Part shown: one piece after another, positions 35,724 through 44,649 of the stretch
Layout of the letters: the number at the start of each line of letters is the position of its first letter
Numbering within the stretch: position 1 is the first letter of the stretch
Assembly: GCF_004025585.1 (NCBI RefSeq)
Contig: NZ_QTZO01000013.1
Location: forward strand, 1 to 64,000
Length of the DNA stretch: 64,000 nucleotides
Source of the DNA: Pseudodesulfovibrio sp. S3
GTDB lineage: Bacteria; Desulfobacterota; Desulfovibrionia; Desulfovibrionales; Desulfovibrionaceae
Direction: 5' to 3'
The notes under the pieces: model-generated
What the model was told of the DNA's origin: nothing
Databases searched by the model: none
What the model saw: only the letters and a program-made list of their open reading frames with translations
Position numbers and translations under genes: made by a program

Positions 35724-35750
35724 GGGCCGGAGGCAGCATGCCTCCGGCCC
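35724..35750 (+). terminator. Hairpin after the scaffold gene
   Basis: A 12-bp perfect stem (35724-35735 with 35739-35750) with a three-base loop and no T-run. It lies between the scaffold stop and the next small frame, the place where T7-like phages separate scaffold from capsid expression. Confidence 0.6.
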
Positions 35751-35769
35751 GCAACATAAGGAAACACAT

Positions 35770-35937
35770 ATGAATTCACTGTTGAACACGGACGCATTTA
35801 CCCGTATTGCGGCAAACAGGGACACCGGAGAACCCCGGCGCAGATGGAAAGAACACCGCTTGTCTCTGGATGGGGACATCCCCCTTTGCCCCCCCCATTC
35901 GGTTGAAAGGGGGGCAATGTTTATGCCGCGTTCATGA
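35770..35937 (+). CDS. Short ORF where the capsid gene should be (possible capsid remnant)
   Basis: A 55-residue frame with a good aaggaaac ribosome binding site. The opening (MNSLLNTDAFTRIAANRD) would fit the first residues of a capsid protein, but after about 30 residues the frame becomes Pro/Cys-rich and stops. I read it as a capsid gene cut by deletion; it could also be a small unknown gene. It overlaps the next short frame through ATGA. Confidence 0.4.
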   Translation: MNSLLNTDAFTRIAANRDTGEPRRRWKEHRLSLDGDIPLCPPHSVERGAMFMPRS

Positions 35938-36056
35938 CCACCACTCCGGGCGTAAGTTCGTTCGTCAGGATGGTGGCGGCAAGGGTGTTGTGTCTGACAG
36001 GGGTGACCGTCGCAGGCCTTGCCGTGCTGATTCGCGCACGTCATGAGGGGAGCTAG
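35934..36056 (+). CDS. 40-residue ORF, possible membrane peptide
   Basis: A frame starting in an ATGA overlap with the previous one. Its middle (VLCLTGVTVAGLAVLI) is hydrophobic enough for one membrane span. It may be a tiny phage gene or the tail end of a deleted gene. No ribosome binding site of its own. Confidence 0.3.
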   Translation: MTTTPGVSSFVRMVAARVLCLTGVTVAGLAVLIRARHEGS

Positions 36057-36087
36057 GCAGTTTTGAAGGCTTCGCGGGCTTGTCCGG

Positions 36088-37026
36088 CTACTTGATTTCA
36101 GAGAGTGTTTTTCGGAACGCGTCCAGATGCGGCCCGCCGCAGGCCACGGCCTTTTTGGCTGCTGCCAGAGCTTTTTCGCGTTGCCCCATCTCCGCCAGGA
36201 CCTGGGCCAGATTGTTGAAGGCTATGCCGTTGTCGGGACGAAGCATTGTGGCGCGTTGAAACGCGGCAGCCGCATCGGGTCTGCTGCCCAGGGCATACCT
36301 GGCATTGCCCAACCCGATCCAGGCGTCATAGTTTTCCGGCCATCTTTCCACGGCGGCGGCATAGGCCGGAGCCGCCGACTCCGGGACCTGTGCGCGTTCA
36401 AGCCCCACGGAGGCTTCGAGCCACGCCTTTTCCTTGACCGTCACCGGCATCCGTGACGGCGGCAGCACCAAAAGCCCCCAGAAGTCGCTCGACCCCCAGG
36501 TGTTTTCAAAGACGCGATACGGCGAGACCTTGGTTTCGGTGACCCCGGACCGGAGGAAGACCTGTCCGGCGGGTTGGTCGTACCCGATGACCATCGCATA
36601 GTGCCACACCGGATACCAGGATAACCCCAGGTTTTGCAGGACGATCACCGGATTGCCTCCGGCCACTTCGGCAATGAGCTGTTCCGCACCCGTGATGGGA
36701 TAGGCTATGCGGCCATGACGCCGGGCAGCAGTGATCATGTCCGGTTGCAGGCTCCCTTTGCGTGCAGGGGTGTAGACTTCGTCCACCAGCGCACCGGGTT
36801 GCATGGGCAGGCCGCTCCAGGTGAGGGCCATGGCCAAGGCCGCAGGGCCGCACTGATACTCTTCCTGAGGATAGAAAGGGACATCCTCGACCACGAATTG
36901 CGGATTCCCTGCCGGGGGCGGGGGCATCACGCCCCCGTACAGGCTGCAGCCCGAACCCGTGGCAAGGAGCAACAGGAGGAGAACGGCGGCCGCTGTCCGG
37001 CCGCCGCTCCTTTTAATTCCGTGCAT
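36088..37026 (-). CDS. PA2778-family C39-like cysteine peptidase lipoprotein with TPRs
   Basis: A 312-residue secreted lipoprotein (lipobox TGSGC). A C39-like papain-fold domain has Cys in YQCGPAALAMAL, His in VWHYAMVIGYD and a following Asp; TPR-like helices make up the last 110 residues. Such proteins occur beside PA2779-family proteins, as here, with a 14-base overlap. The substrate is unknown; bacteriocin-leader cleavage, typical of C39, is unlikely because no transporter or precursor peptide is nearby. Confidence 0.85.
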   Translation of the reverse strand: MHGIKRSGGRTAAAVLLLLLLATGSGCSLYGGVMPPPPAGNPQFVVEDVPFYPQEEYQCGPAALAMALTWSGLPMQPGALVDEVYTPARKGSLQPDMITAARRHGRIAYPITGAEQLIAEVAGGNPVIVLQNLGLSWYPVWHYAMVIGYDQPAGQVFLRSGVTETKVSPYRVFENTWGSSDFWGLLVLPPSRMPVTVKEKAWLEASVGLERAQVPESAAPAYAAAVERWPENYDAWIGLGNARYALGSRPDAAAAFQRATMLRPDNGIAFNNLAQVLAEMGQREKALAAAKKAVACGGPHLDAFRKTLSEIK

Positions 37027-37441
37027 GGGGCTGATACCTTGTCACGAACGGATAGACGTCCGTCCATCCGGCAATGTCCGTGACCAGCAGCACCACAAAG
37101 ACAAAAAGTGCAGCTCCGATGATCACGCCGAATGCGCCGCTGCCAGCGGGCATGTCCGCCACCTGGTCCGCGATCTGCGCTACTTCGGCATCGGACAGGG
37201 CGTCAACACGCTTTTCCACTTCGGCAACGTCAACGCCCTGGTCGGCCAGGACCTGCCGGACTTCGGCCCGCTGCAGGTGCGTTTTGATCAGGGCGCGGTT
37301 TTCGGCACTCCGGCTCACGGCCATGGAGGCTTCCGTGGAGATCATCTTCGCTTGGGCGACCGAGACGGAAACATTCAGGAGGAACAGGGAAAAAACCATG
37401 AACAGACATACAAAACGGGTAAATTTGGGATAAGTTTTCAT
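37013..37441 (-). CDS. PA2779-family membrane protein
   Basis: A 142-residue protein with an N-terminal signal anchor (FVCLFMVFSLFLLNVSV) and a second hydrophobic segment near the C-terminus (GVIIGAALFVFVVLLV). The middle holds charged helices with VLADQGVDVAEVEKRV and ALSDAEVAQIADQ. It matches the partner regularly found upstream of PA2778-type peptidases; function unknown. ATG after aaaggatcg. Confidence 0.85.
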   Translation of the reverse strand: MKTYPKFTRFVCLFMVFSLFLLNVSVSVAQAKMISTEASMAVSRSAENRALIKTHLQRAEVRQVLADQGVDVAEVEKRVDALSDAEVAQIADQVADMPAGSGAFGVIIGAALFVFVVLLVTDIAGWTDVYPFVTRYQPHARN

Positions 37442-37600
37442 GTTGGCGATCCTTTGGTTTTATGATCCAGGGTAATCCTGCGCGTCCCATACATTGCGGA
37501 AATGCTTATGACAAGTTGTACTTTTTTTGCACATGCCCCCTGTGCCGTGTTGGTCAATTCGCCCTTGACACGCCTTGCCAATGACCTACAAGGGACACGC

Positions 37601-38638
37601 ATGCAAAACCTCATCGAGCTGACAAAAAACGATCTCGAAGCCTTTGTGGCCGAGGACCTCAAGGAACCCCGTTTCCGGACCGAGCAGATCTGGCAGTGGC
37701 TGTGGCAAAAGCGCGTCCGCGACGTGGAAGCCATGACCAACCTGTCCAAGCCGCTTCGGGACAAGGTGGCGTCCATGGCCTGTATTGTCTGGCCCGAGAT
37801 CGCCAAGGTGGCCACAAGCAAGGACGGGACCATCAAGTTCCTGCTGCGGCTGGGCGACGGCAAGCTCATCGAGACCGTGCTCATTCCCATGAACGACCGC
37901 TACTCCCAGTGCCTGTCCACCCAGGTGGGCTGCGCCATGGCCTGCACGTTCTGCAATACCGGCAAGCTCGGCTTCGAACGCAATCTTTCCTACGGCGAGA
38001 TCATGGGGCAGATCCTGGTGGGCCGCCAGTACCTGGAAGACCGGGGCATGAACCCGCTCAAGAATCTCGTGTTCATGGGCATGGGCGAGCCGCTGCTCAA
38101 CCTGGATAATCTGATCAAGGTATTGACCGACCTGCCGTGCGAACGCGGCCTTTCGCTCTCCTGGCGGCGGTCCATGGTTTCCACGGTGGGCTTCCCGGAC
38201 AAGCTCAAGATTCTGGGCGATCTGGAAATAGCCCTGCCCGCCATCTCCCTGCACGCGCCCACCCAGGAACTGCGTGCGCAAATCATGCCCAAGGCGGCCA
38301 AGGTCCATCTGGACGACCTCATGGCGGCGCTTCGAGCCTATCCCATGCGTCCGCGTGAGCGGATCACCTTCGAGTATCTGCTCCTGAAGGACGTGAACGA
38401 TTCCCTTGAACATGCGGATCAGTTGGCCCGACTCATCGACCGCAAAAAGGGCAAGATCAACCTCATCGCCTACAACGCCACCGAGGGCATGCCCTACGGC
38501 GCACCGGATCGCGACAAGGTGGAGGCGTTCGAGAAGCGGTTGTGGGCTCATGGCCTGACCGCTTTCATCCGCCGCTCCATGGGCGCGGACATCGAGGCGG
38601 CCTGCGGCCAGCTCAAGGCTGAGAACCGCGACACCTGA
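37601..38638 (+). CDS. rlmN: 23S rRNA/tRNA (adenine-C2) methyltransferase RlmN
   Basis: A 345-residue radical-SAM enzyme that methylates A2503 of 23S rRNA and A37 of some tRNAs. The cluster-binding CAMACTFC (C111, C115, C118) is intact, and a conserved Cys near residue 338 (EAACGQL) is the methyl carrier. FMGMGEPLLN and STVGFPDKL are family marks. The start MQNLIE follows a short aaggga site; the longer frame covers the promoter region. Confidence 0.97.
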   Translation: MQNLIELTKNDLEAFVAEDLKEPRFRTEQIWQWLWQKRVRDVEAMTNLSKPLRDKVASMACIVWPEIAKVATSKDGTIKFLLRLGDGKLIETVLIPMNDRYSQCLSTQVGCAMACTFCNTGKLGFERNLSYGEIMGQILVGRQYLEDRGMNPLKNLVFMGMGEPLLNLDNLIKVLTDLPCERGLSLSWRRSMVSTVGFPDKLKILGDLEIALPAISLHAPTQELRAQIMPKAAKVHLDDLMAALRAYPMRPRERITFEYLLLKDVNDSLEHADQLARLIDRKKGKINLIAYNATEGMPYGAPDRDKVEAFEKRLWAHGLTAFIRRSMGADIEAACGQLKAENRDT

Positions 38639-38647
38639 CCCTGACGG

Positions 38648-39409
38648 CTATTGCATCAGGCCGTGTTTCTTCTTGATGGAATCCACCAGTTCGCGGTGGG
38701 TTTTCATGAATTCGTTGAATTCCCGGAGCACCTCGGGGCGGTTTATGGTCGACAGGTGGTAGACGTCGGTCTTGTGGGGCAGGGCAGGGTCCATGACCAG
38801 ACGCCCCTTGAGTCCCATCGCCGCGAGCAGGTGGCGGACCGCCTCCTCGTTGGCGTAGACGGCGTCCACCCGGTCGATCAGCGCCTTGCCCAGCAGTCCT
38901 GAAATGGACGCGTTCTCCGAGACGGTCAGGTCTTTGGGATTCATGATGGGTTTGAGCAGCCAGGGCTTGAATCCGGCAATGATGCCCAGAACCCGGATGC
39001 CCTTGACGCCCCTTCCCAGATTCTCGGGCTTGACATGGATGCCGTCGGTGTATTCGCACACGGGATCGGAGTAGGTTATGGCGAGCCCCTTGCGCTTGCC
39101 GGGGTGCCAGTCTTTGGAGTCCGGGAATTTCAGGTCCAGGATGCGGGTGACCAGGAAATCCTGGTACAGCCGTTTAACGGGCAGGGGGTCGTAGACCAAG
39201 TCGTAGCCGTACTCGATGGCGAATGCGTCGAGAAGATCCCGGGCATAGCCCCTGTATTCACCGTTCTGGATGGAACCGTAGGGGGGGTAGTCCAGGCACT
39301 CGACTCCTACGGTGAGCCGCTGTCCGGCCAGGGCCGGGGTGATGAGAAGCAGAAGGGCACACAGGGCCAGGGCCGTCGCAAATGATCGCGTCAGGGCGGT
39401 CGTTGTCAT
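38648..39409 (-). CDS. Periplasmic substrate-binding protein (family 3-like)
   Basis: A 253-residue secreted protein: signal peptide to about residue 28 (ALCALLLLITPALAG), then LTVGVECLDYPPYGS and GYARDLLDAFAIEYG, the opening of bacterial extracellular solute-binding family 3. No permease or ATPase gene is adjacent, so it may feed another importer or act as a sensor. The ATG at 39409 is preferred over a TTG eight codons earlier; neither has a strong ribosome binding site. Confidence 0.8.
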   Translation of the reverse strand: MTTTALTRSFATALALCALLLLITPALAGQRLTVGVECLDYPPYGSIQNGEYRGYARDLLDAFAIEYGYDLVYDPLPVKRLYQDFLVTRILDLKFPDSKDWHPGKRKGLAITYSDPVCEYTDGIHVKPENLGRGVKGIRVLGIIAGFKPWLLKPIMNPKDLTVSENASISGLLGKALIDRVDAVYANEEAVRHLLAAMGLKGRLVMDPALPHKTDVYHLSTINRPEVLREFNEFMKTHRELVDSIKKKHGLMQ

Positions 39410-39559
39410 CGTATCGGTTGCGGTTTGTTTCAAGTGAGGTTTTTCGGCTGGTTTGTTGTGAATAAGAGTAGCCCGTATTCGGGTTCACATGCTTTCGGAG
39501 ATGGTTACCCCGAATCAAAGCAGGTGACAATGGTTAGTTAGGTAGCGTATATACCGGCC

Positions 39560-40390
39560 ATGGATTCCCAAACCGTACTCTACGCCTTCGGGCTGACACT
39601 GTTCGCCGGACTTTCCACCGGCATCGGCTCGGCAATCGCATTTTTCGCCCGCCGGACCAATACCAAATTCCTGTCCCTTGCCCTGGGGTTTTCCGCAGGG
39701 GTCATGATCTATGTTTCCTTTGTGGAGATTCTGGTCAAGGCCAGGGATGCCCTGACCATTGAACTGGGCGAGTTTTCCGCCGCCTGGGTGACCGCGCTTT
39801 CCTTCTTCGGCGGCATCGCGTTCATCGCCGTCATCGACAAGTTCGTGCCCAGCTATGAAAATCCGCACGAGATGCATTCCATTGAAGAGATGGATGAAGG
39901 CAAGGAAAACCTGCCCAAGAACGAGGCCCACAATTTTGACAAATTGAGGCGTACCGGCGTGTTTGCGGCCATTGCCATCGCCATCCACAATTTCCCCGAG
40001 GGGCTGGCCACCTTTACCGCGGCCCTGACCGACCCGGCCCTGGGCACGGCCATTGCCGTGGCCATCGCCATCCACAACATCCCGGAAGGCATTGCCGTGT
40101 CCATCCCGCTCTTCTACGCCACCGGGGACCGCAAGAAGGCCTTTTTCTACTCCTTCCTGTCCGGCCTGTCCGAGCCGGTGGGCGCGCTCATAGGCTACCT
40201 CATCCTGATGCCGTTCTTCACGCCCACCCTCTTCGGCGTCCTGTTCGCGGGTGTGGGCGGGATCATGGTCTTTATCTCCCTGGATGAGTTGCTCCCGGCT
40301 GCCGAGGAGTTCGGTGAACACCACCTCGCTATCTACGGACTGATTGCCGGGATGGTGGTCATGGCCCTGTCCTTGTTGCTTTTTTTGTGA
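39560..40390 (+). CDS. zupT: ZIP-family zinc transporter ZupT
   Basis: A 276-residue inner-membrane protein with about eight membrane spans. The metal-binding helices carry [10 protein letters not shown] and [10 protein letters not shown], the paired HNxPEG motifs of ZIP transporters; a His/Glu/Asp-containing loop ([12 protein letters not shown]) precedes them. It imports zinc and possibly iron or manganese. It is monocistronic. Confidence 0.95.
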   Translation: MDSQTVLYAFGLTLFAGLSTGIGSAIAFFARRTNTKFLSLALGFSAGVMIYVSFVEILVKARDALTIELGEFSAAWVTALSFFGGIAFIAVIDKFVPSYENPHEMHSIEEMDEGKENLPKNEAHNFDKLRRTGVFAAIAIAIHNFPEGLATFTAALTDPALGTAIAVAIAIHNIPEGIAVSIPLFYATGDRKKAFFYSFLSGLSEPVGALIGYLILMPFFTPTLFGVLFAGVGGIMVFISLDELLPAAEEFGEHHLAIYGLIAGMVVMALSLLLFL

Positions 40391-40832
40391 CACGGTTTGG
40401 GATAGCCGGCCGTCTGCACCCCTTCCATGTACGATTTGAAGCTCAAGGCGGCGCGGCTGCGCCTGCGCTCAAGCCGTACCCGAAATCCACACGCCTGACC
40501 CGTTTTCGAAGGCCGTCCGAGAGCGGAAATCCGGGAATAACGTTTCTTTCAATCTAAGACATGAGGGCAGCGGCGAAGCGATGTGCCCCCCTGCATAACA
40601 CGGCGCAAGGCTTGGAAGAGCGGGACAGATGTGCATGTGTCGGGTGTGGTTTAACCGGAGGCGCAGCCTGGCTACGGTGAGGATTAAACCGTGCCCGGCA
40701 AATGTGCAGATGGTCCGCTATCCCAAGCCGGGGAGCGAGGGAATCCGGGGGTTGCCTTCGTCCATCATCATATGTATGGGTAATCCCCTGCCGCCGGGAT
40801 TCGGCGGACATCATATATTCAGGAGCGCATCT
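40391..40832. other. Intergenic region after zupT
   Basis: About 440 bases with no gene I can support. Open frames run through it in several directions but lack ribosome binding sites and family likeness. The promoter and aggag site (40821-40825) of the following small gene lie at its right end. Confidence 0.5.
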
Positions 40833-41114
40833 ATGGCATCCAACGTGGACGAAATCACCATCAATTATTCCGAAGACAACCAGCTCATCGTCAAGGAGTT
40901 GGACAAGGTCATCCTGTCCAAGGGCGCATGGACCACCATCGTCTTCCGGTATCAGGAACTCAATCGCGCCAAGGGCGAATTCGGCCCGGAAAAATACACC
41001 ATCCGCCGCTATCAGAAAGTGGACGGGACCTACCGTCCCAAGTCCAAGTTCAATATCTCCTCCCAGGCCCAGGCCCAGAAGGTCGTGGAAGCCCTGAGCG
41101 GCTGGTTCGAGTAG
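40833..41114 (+). CDS. Small conserved-looking protein, unknown
   Basis: A 93-residue protein with a beta-rich middle (KYTIRRYQKVDGTYRPKSK) and a helical end (AQAQKVVEALSGWF). No membrane segment or metal motif. It has a good ribosome binding site and lies 15 bases before nfo, so the two are probably co-transcribed. Function not recognised. Confidence 0.8.
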   Translation: MASNVDEITINYSEDNQLIVKELDKVILSKGAWTTIVFRYQELNRAKGEFGPEKYTIRRYQKVDGTYRPKSKFNISSQAQAQKVVEALSGWFE

Positions 41115-41129
41115 GTCTGAGAGGCGCCC

Positions 41130-41975
41130 ATGTATTTGGGAGCGCATATGTCCATTGCCGGAGGCCTGTATATGGCCTTCGAGCGCATCGGCAAGGTCGG
41201 TGGCACGGCCTTGCAGATTTTTACCCGCAATCAGCGGCAGTGGAAGGTTCCCGACCTGACCGCTTACGACATAGAGCTTTTTTCCATGGCCTGGCAGCAG
41301 TGGGGTGATTATCCCGTTGCCGCGCACGATTCCTATCTGATCAATCTCGCCTCCAACAATCCCGACCTGCTGAACCGGTCGACCCTGGCCTTTGCCGAGG
41401 AACTCCGGCGGATCGAGGCCCTGTCCGTTCCCTATCTGGTCACCCATCCCGGTTCCCATCTGGGCGATGGCGTGGAGGCGGGCATAGAACGGTATGCGGC
41501 CAATCTTGACGCGGCCATCGAGAAATCCGGCAGCGAGCGCGGCATGGTCCTGCTGGAGACCACGGCCGGACAGGGCACCAACCTCGGTTCCACGTTCGAA
41601 GAGCTGGCAGCCGTCATCGCCCTGTCCGCCCACCCGGACCGGCTCGGTGTCTGCTACGACACCTGTCACACTTTTGCCGCAGGCTACGATATCCGAACTC
41701 CCGAGGCGTATGCGGAAACCTTTGCCGCCTTTGACCGCATCATCGGTCTGGACCGGCTCAAATTTTTCCATCTGAACGACACCAAGAACGAATTCGGCTC
41801 CCGCAAGGACCGGCACGAACATATCGGGCAGGGCGAGATCGGCCAGGAAGGCTTCCGCAACCTCATGCGCGACCTTCGTTTTGCCGACATCCCCAAGACT
41901 CTGGAAACGCCCAAGGACGACGACCTTGAAGACGACATTCGCAACCTGGACTTGCTGCGCGGACTGGTGAAATAG
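41130..41975 (+). CDS. nfo: Endonuclease IV
   Basis: A 281-residue AP endonuclease. Metal ligands are seen in YLGAHMSIAGG, VTHPGSHLGDG, VLLETTAGQG, VCYDTCHTFAAGYD and FHLNDTKNEFGSRKDRHEHIGQGEIG. It cuts DNA 5' to abasic sites in base-excision repair. Length is normal. It follows the 93-residue protein gene closely. Confidence 0.97.
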   Translation: MYLGAHMSIAGGLYMAFERIGKVGGTALQIFTRNQRQWKVPDLTAYDIELFSMAWQQWGDYPVAAHDSYLINLASNNPDLLNRSTLAFAEELRRIEALSVPYLVTHPGSHLGDGVEAGIERYAANLDAAIEKSGSERGMVLLETTAGQGTNLGSTFEELAAVIALSAHPDRLGVCYDTCHTFAAGYDIRTPEAYAETFAAFDRIIGLDRLKFFHLNDTKNEFGSRKDRHEHIGQGEIGQEGFRNLMRDLRFADIPKTLETPKDDDLEDDIRNLDLLRGLVK

Positions 41976-42105
41976 CATTCGAAGCGCCCATCCGGTTGGC
42001 TGCGGCGCCAGTTGCGCGTTCGAATCTGCTGGTCCTGACAATTCAGTTGTAAGGGCCTTTTCATTTGGGTATTCCTTGGTTGGTGCTTCATCAGGAGAGA
42101 AAGGC

Positions 42106-42543
42106 ATGCCAATGAACATCGTCGTTGCAATGGAAGATGACTACCTTGAAATCATGGAAGTTTGGGAAGCATCCGTTCGGGCTACGCATGAGTTCCTGAC
42201 GGAAAGGGATATCCGGTTTTTCAGGTCTGTGATTCTGAGTGAATATCTTCCCACGGTCACGCTCCATTGCGTCAAGGACGGGGTTGGTAGAATCCACGGC
42301 TTCGTGGGTGTGGTCGAACAGGCTGTAGAAATGCTGTTTCTGGCCCCGCAAAGCAGGGGCAAGGGGCTGGGGAAGATGTTGTTGAATTTTGCCATAGCCG
42401 AATTCGGGGCAAGGAAGTTGGACGTTAACGAACAAAATCCTGGTGCGGTCGGTTTCTACGAACACATGGGGTTCAAGGTAGTGAGCCGTTCTCCGGTGGA
42501 TGCAACGGGCAAGCCATTTCCTCTCCTGCATATGGAGCTGTAG
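42106..42543 (+). CDS. GNAT-family N-acetyltransferase
   Basis: A 145-residue acetyltransferase with the acetyl-CoA loop LFLAPQSRGKGLGKMLL and the C-terminal EQNPGAVGFYEHMGFKV motif. It resembles YjaB-type enzymes that acetylate small molecules or protein N-termini; the substrate is not visible. Start at 42106 after aggagagaaagg. Confidence 0.88.
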   Translation: MPMNIVVAMEDDYLEIMEVWEASVRATHEFLTERDIRFFRSVILSEYLPTVTLHCVKDGVGRIHGFVGVVEQAVEMLFLAPQSRGKGLGKMLLNFAIAEFGARKLDVNEQNPGAVGFYEHMGFKVVSRSPVDATGKPFPLLHMEL

Positions 42544-42640
42544 TTTTTGAATTCTGCGTGCACTGCACGTCGCAACACATACTCCCCCTCCTATCCCGCG
42601 AAGCGACACCGAAAAGTTAGGAAAGGAGAGGGGATGGGGT

Positions 42641-42697
42641 CCGGTGAAGGGGAGAGGGAAAGCCCTTTTCAAAGGGTTTCTCTCTCCCCTTCACCGG
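42641..42697. repeat. Long intergenic near-perfect inverted repeat
   Basis: Arms 42641-42665 and 42674-42697 pair over about 24 bases with one mismatch and one bulge, around an 8-base loop. The stem is purine-rich on one strand (ggagagggaa) and lies just upstream of the HAD gene. Such elements often occur repeatedly in Desulfovibrio intergenic DNA; I see only this copy in the window. Confidence 0.8.
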
Positions 42698-42715
42698 CTG
42701 CCGGAGGCCTCTGTC

Positions 42716-43384
42716 TTGCCCAAGCTTGACGCCATTATATTCGATTTCGACGGGACGTTGGCCGACGTGCCTTTGGACTTTGATTTCATGAAGACCAAGA
42801 TCGCGGCCCTGGGCGAGGTGTTCATGGACGAGCGCCCGGTGCCTGACGGTCTGCCCGCGCTGGAGTGGCTGGAGGCGCTGGCGGCCCAGGTCATGGAGCG
42901 GGACCGGGCCGAAGGCATGGAGTTCCTGTCGCGCGGCAGGCTGGTCATCGCGGCCACGGAGCTGGACGCAGCCAGGGACGGCCAGCTGTTCGAGTTCACC
43001 CGACCGACTCTTGCCACGCTGCGAAAACGCGGTGTGGCCGCAGGCGTGATCACCCGCAATATCTCGGCGGCGGTGAAAGTGGTTTTCCCTGACATAGAGA
43101 AATTTATCGAAGTATTCATTCCCCGCGAGATCGCCGTGTGTCTCAAGCCGAATCCCGGCCACCTGCTTCAGGCCTTGGATTTACTGGGCATTGCCCCGGA
43201 ACATACCCTCATGGTGGGTGATCACCCCATGGATGTCGAGACGGCCAAGGCCGCCGGGGCCATGTCCGCGGCCGTGACCAGCGGCAAGGTGACTGCCCAG
43301 GGGTTTGCTCATCTCGACCCCGATTTCGTGTCTGCGGACGTGCAGGCCCTGATGGCTGTTCTGGCGGAGACCGGCCTTTTGTGA
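42716..43384 (+). CDS. HAD-family hydrolase
   Basis: A 222-residue haloacid-dehalogenase-type phosphatase: motif I IFDFDGTLAD near residue 8, motif II ITRN, motif III Lys (CLKPNPGHLL) and motif IV VGDHPMDVETAKAAG. It resembles phosphoglycolate phosphatases. The start is a TTG at 42716, eight bases after ggagg; no ATG or GTG fits as well, and the long frame upstream is the hairpin. Confidence 0.9.
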   Translation: MPKLDAIIFDFDGTLADVPLDFDFMKTKIAALGEVFMDERPVPDGLPALEWLEALAAQVMERDRAEGMEFLSRGRLVIAATELDAARDGQLFEFTRPTLATLRKRGVAAGVITRNISAAVKVVFPDIEKFIEVFIPREIAVCLKPNPGHLLQALDLLGIAPEHTLMVGDHPMDVETAKAAGAMSAAVTSGKVTAQGFAHLDPDFVSADVQALMAVLAETGLL

Positions 43385-43542
43385 CATCTGCGCATATATT
43401 TTTCGAACAGCTGTCCGGACATGCGGGCTCTTTCCGTGTCGTTTGGTGAACGACAGGAATAGTGCGGCTAACGACATTGTGCAGCTATTGTAAATAAGCT
43501 AATGTTAAGAAAGGAAACATTACTATTATCAGGCGAGAGAAC

Positions 43543-44571
43543 ATGTTCGATTGGGAAAAATCCATGTCGGCCGAAGAGGCACGAAAGGCCATGGAGCGGG
43601 AGCGCCCTGAAGGACGCGAGCCGGAGACGGTGGTCGTTGTCGGGGAAATGGTTCCCATTCAGGAGGAATTGGTTCGCGCCGATAGGATGTATGGCGAGGC
43701 CGTGGGGTACGCACATGAGTTCATGGACGCGGTCAGGCGCGGAAAGTCCTTTGAATTCAATGATGCCGTGCCGCTGGTCAGCGGATTTATCGAGTCCGTG
43801 TTTCGGAACGAGTCGGCCGCTGCCGCCATCGGCAAGCTGAAGGCTTTTGACAAGTATACCTATACCCACTGCATCAACGTTTCCATCCTGGCCGTGATCC
43901 TCGGCAAAAGGCTCGGTTATTCTCAGGAGAATCTTGAACTGATCGGTCTTGCCGGAATCTTCCACGACGTGGGCAAGGCGGTCATTCCAGAAAGCGTCTT
44001 GAACAAGCCGGGCAAGTTGAACGAAAAAGAGATGAATATCATGCGCACACACCCCCTGCGCGGATACGAGATCCTCAAGAAGCAGAAGAACATCCCGGAA
44101 GAGGTCCTGCACGCGGCATTGGACCACCACGAAAAATTCGACGGCAGCGGATATCCGCGCGGCCTGAAGGGAGACGAGATCAGCGATTTTTCCCGGTTGT
44201 TGTCCGTGGTGGATGTGTACGACGCCCTGACCAGCAAGCGGGTGTACAAGGATCCTTTGCCGCCCGGCAAGGTTCTGGGGATGATGTTCAAGTGGCGGGT
44301 GACCGACTACCACCCCAATATCGTGGAGGAGTTCATCAAGAGTCTGGGGGTGTATCCCGTGGGCAGTTTTGTGCGTCTCTCCAACGGACATTATGCCGTG
44401 GTCATCGATCACAACATCGTCGACCCGCTTTTGCCCCTGGTTCGCGAGGTCTATGACGGTTCCATGCGGCAGATCCCGGCCACTGAAATCGATCTGGCCG
44501 TCAGCGGGACGACCATCACCGAAGTGGTCAATCCCGACGATTACAACATCAACGTCTACAGATTGATCTAG
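43543..44571 (+). CDS. HD-GYP cyclic di-GMP phosphodiesterase
   Basis: A 342-residue protein. The HD-GYP domain (about 105-260) has GIFHDVGKA, ALDHHEKFDGSGYPRGL and VVDVYDALTSKRVYK, the full metal-binding and GYP signature, so it should break down cyclic di-GMP. The N-terminus is a helical region without a known sensor. A C-terminal extension of about 70 residues follows. It may counter the cyclase at 30889-32379. Confidence 0.93.
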   Translation: MFDWEKSMSAEEARKAMERERPEGREPETVVVVGEMVPIQEELVRADRMYGEAVGYAHEFMDAVRRGKSFEFNDAVPLVSGFIESVFRNESAAAAIGKLKAFDKYTYTHCINVSILAVILGKRLGYSQENLELIGLAGIFHDVGKAVIPESVLNKPGKLNEKEMNIMRTHPLRGYEILKKQKNIPEEVLHAALDHHEKFDGSGYPRGLKGDEISDFSRLLSVVDVYDALTSKRVYKDPLPPGKVLGMMFKWRVTDYHPNIVEEFIKSLGVYPVGSFVRLSNGHYAVVIDHNIVDPLLPLVREVYDGSMRQIPATEIDLAVSGTTITEVVNPDDYNINVYRLI

Positions 44572-44649
44572 CTGATCCCGTCGGTCCGCTTTCCTGTCCC
44601 GGCCTTCCGTGGTACATTTCCCCATCGATGCTTCAACAAGGATGTTTCC

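Noticed and set aside
32609-36056. Complete prophage
   Set aside because: No terminase, capsid, tail, lysis, replication or integrase genes; only three recognisable head genes.
40554-42119. 521-codon minus-strand frame across the small gene and nfo
   Set aside because: Antisense to nfo, a certain gene; no motif in the translation.
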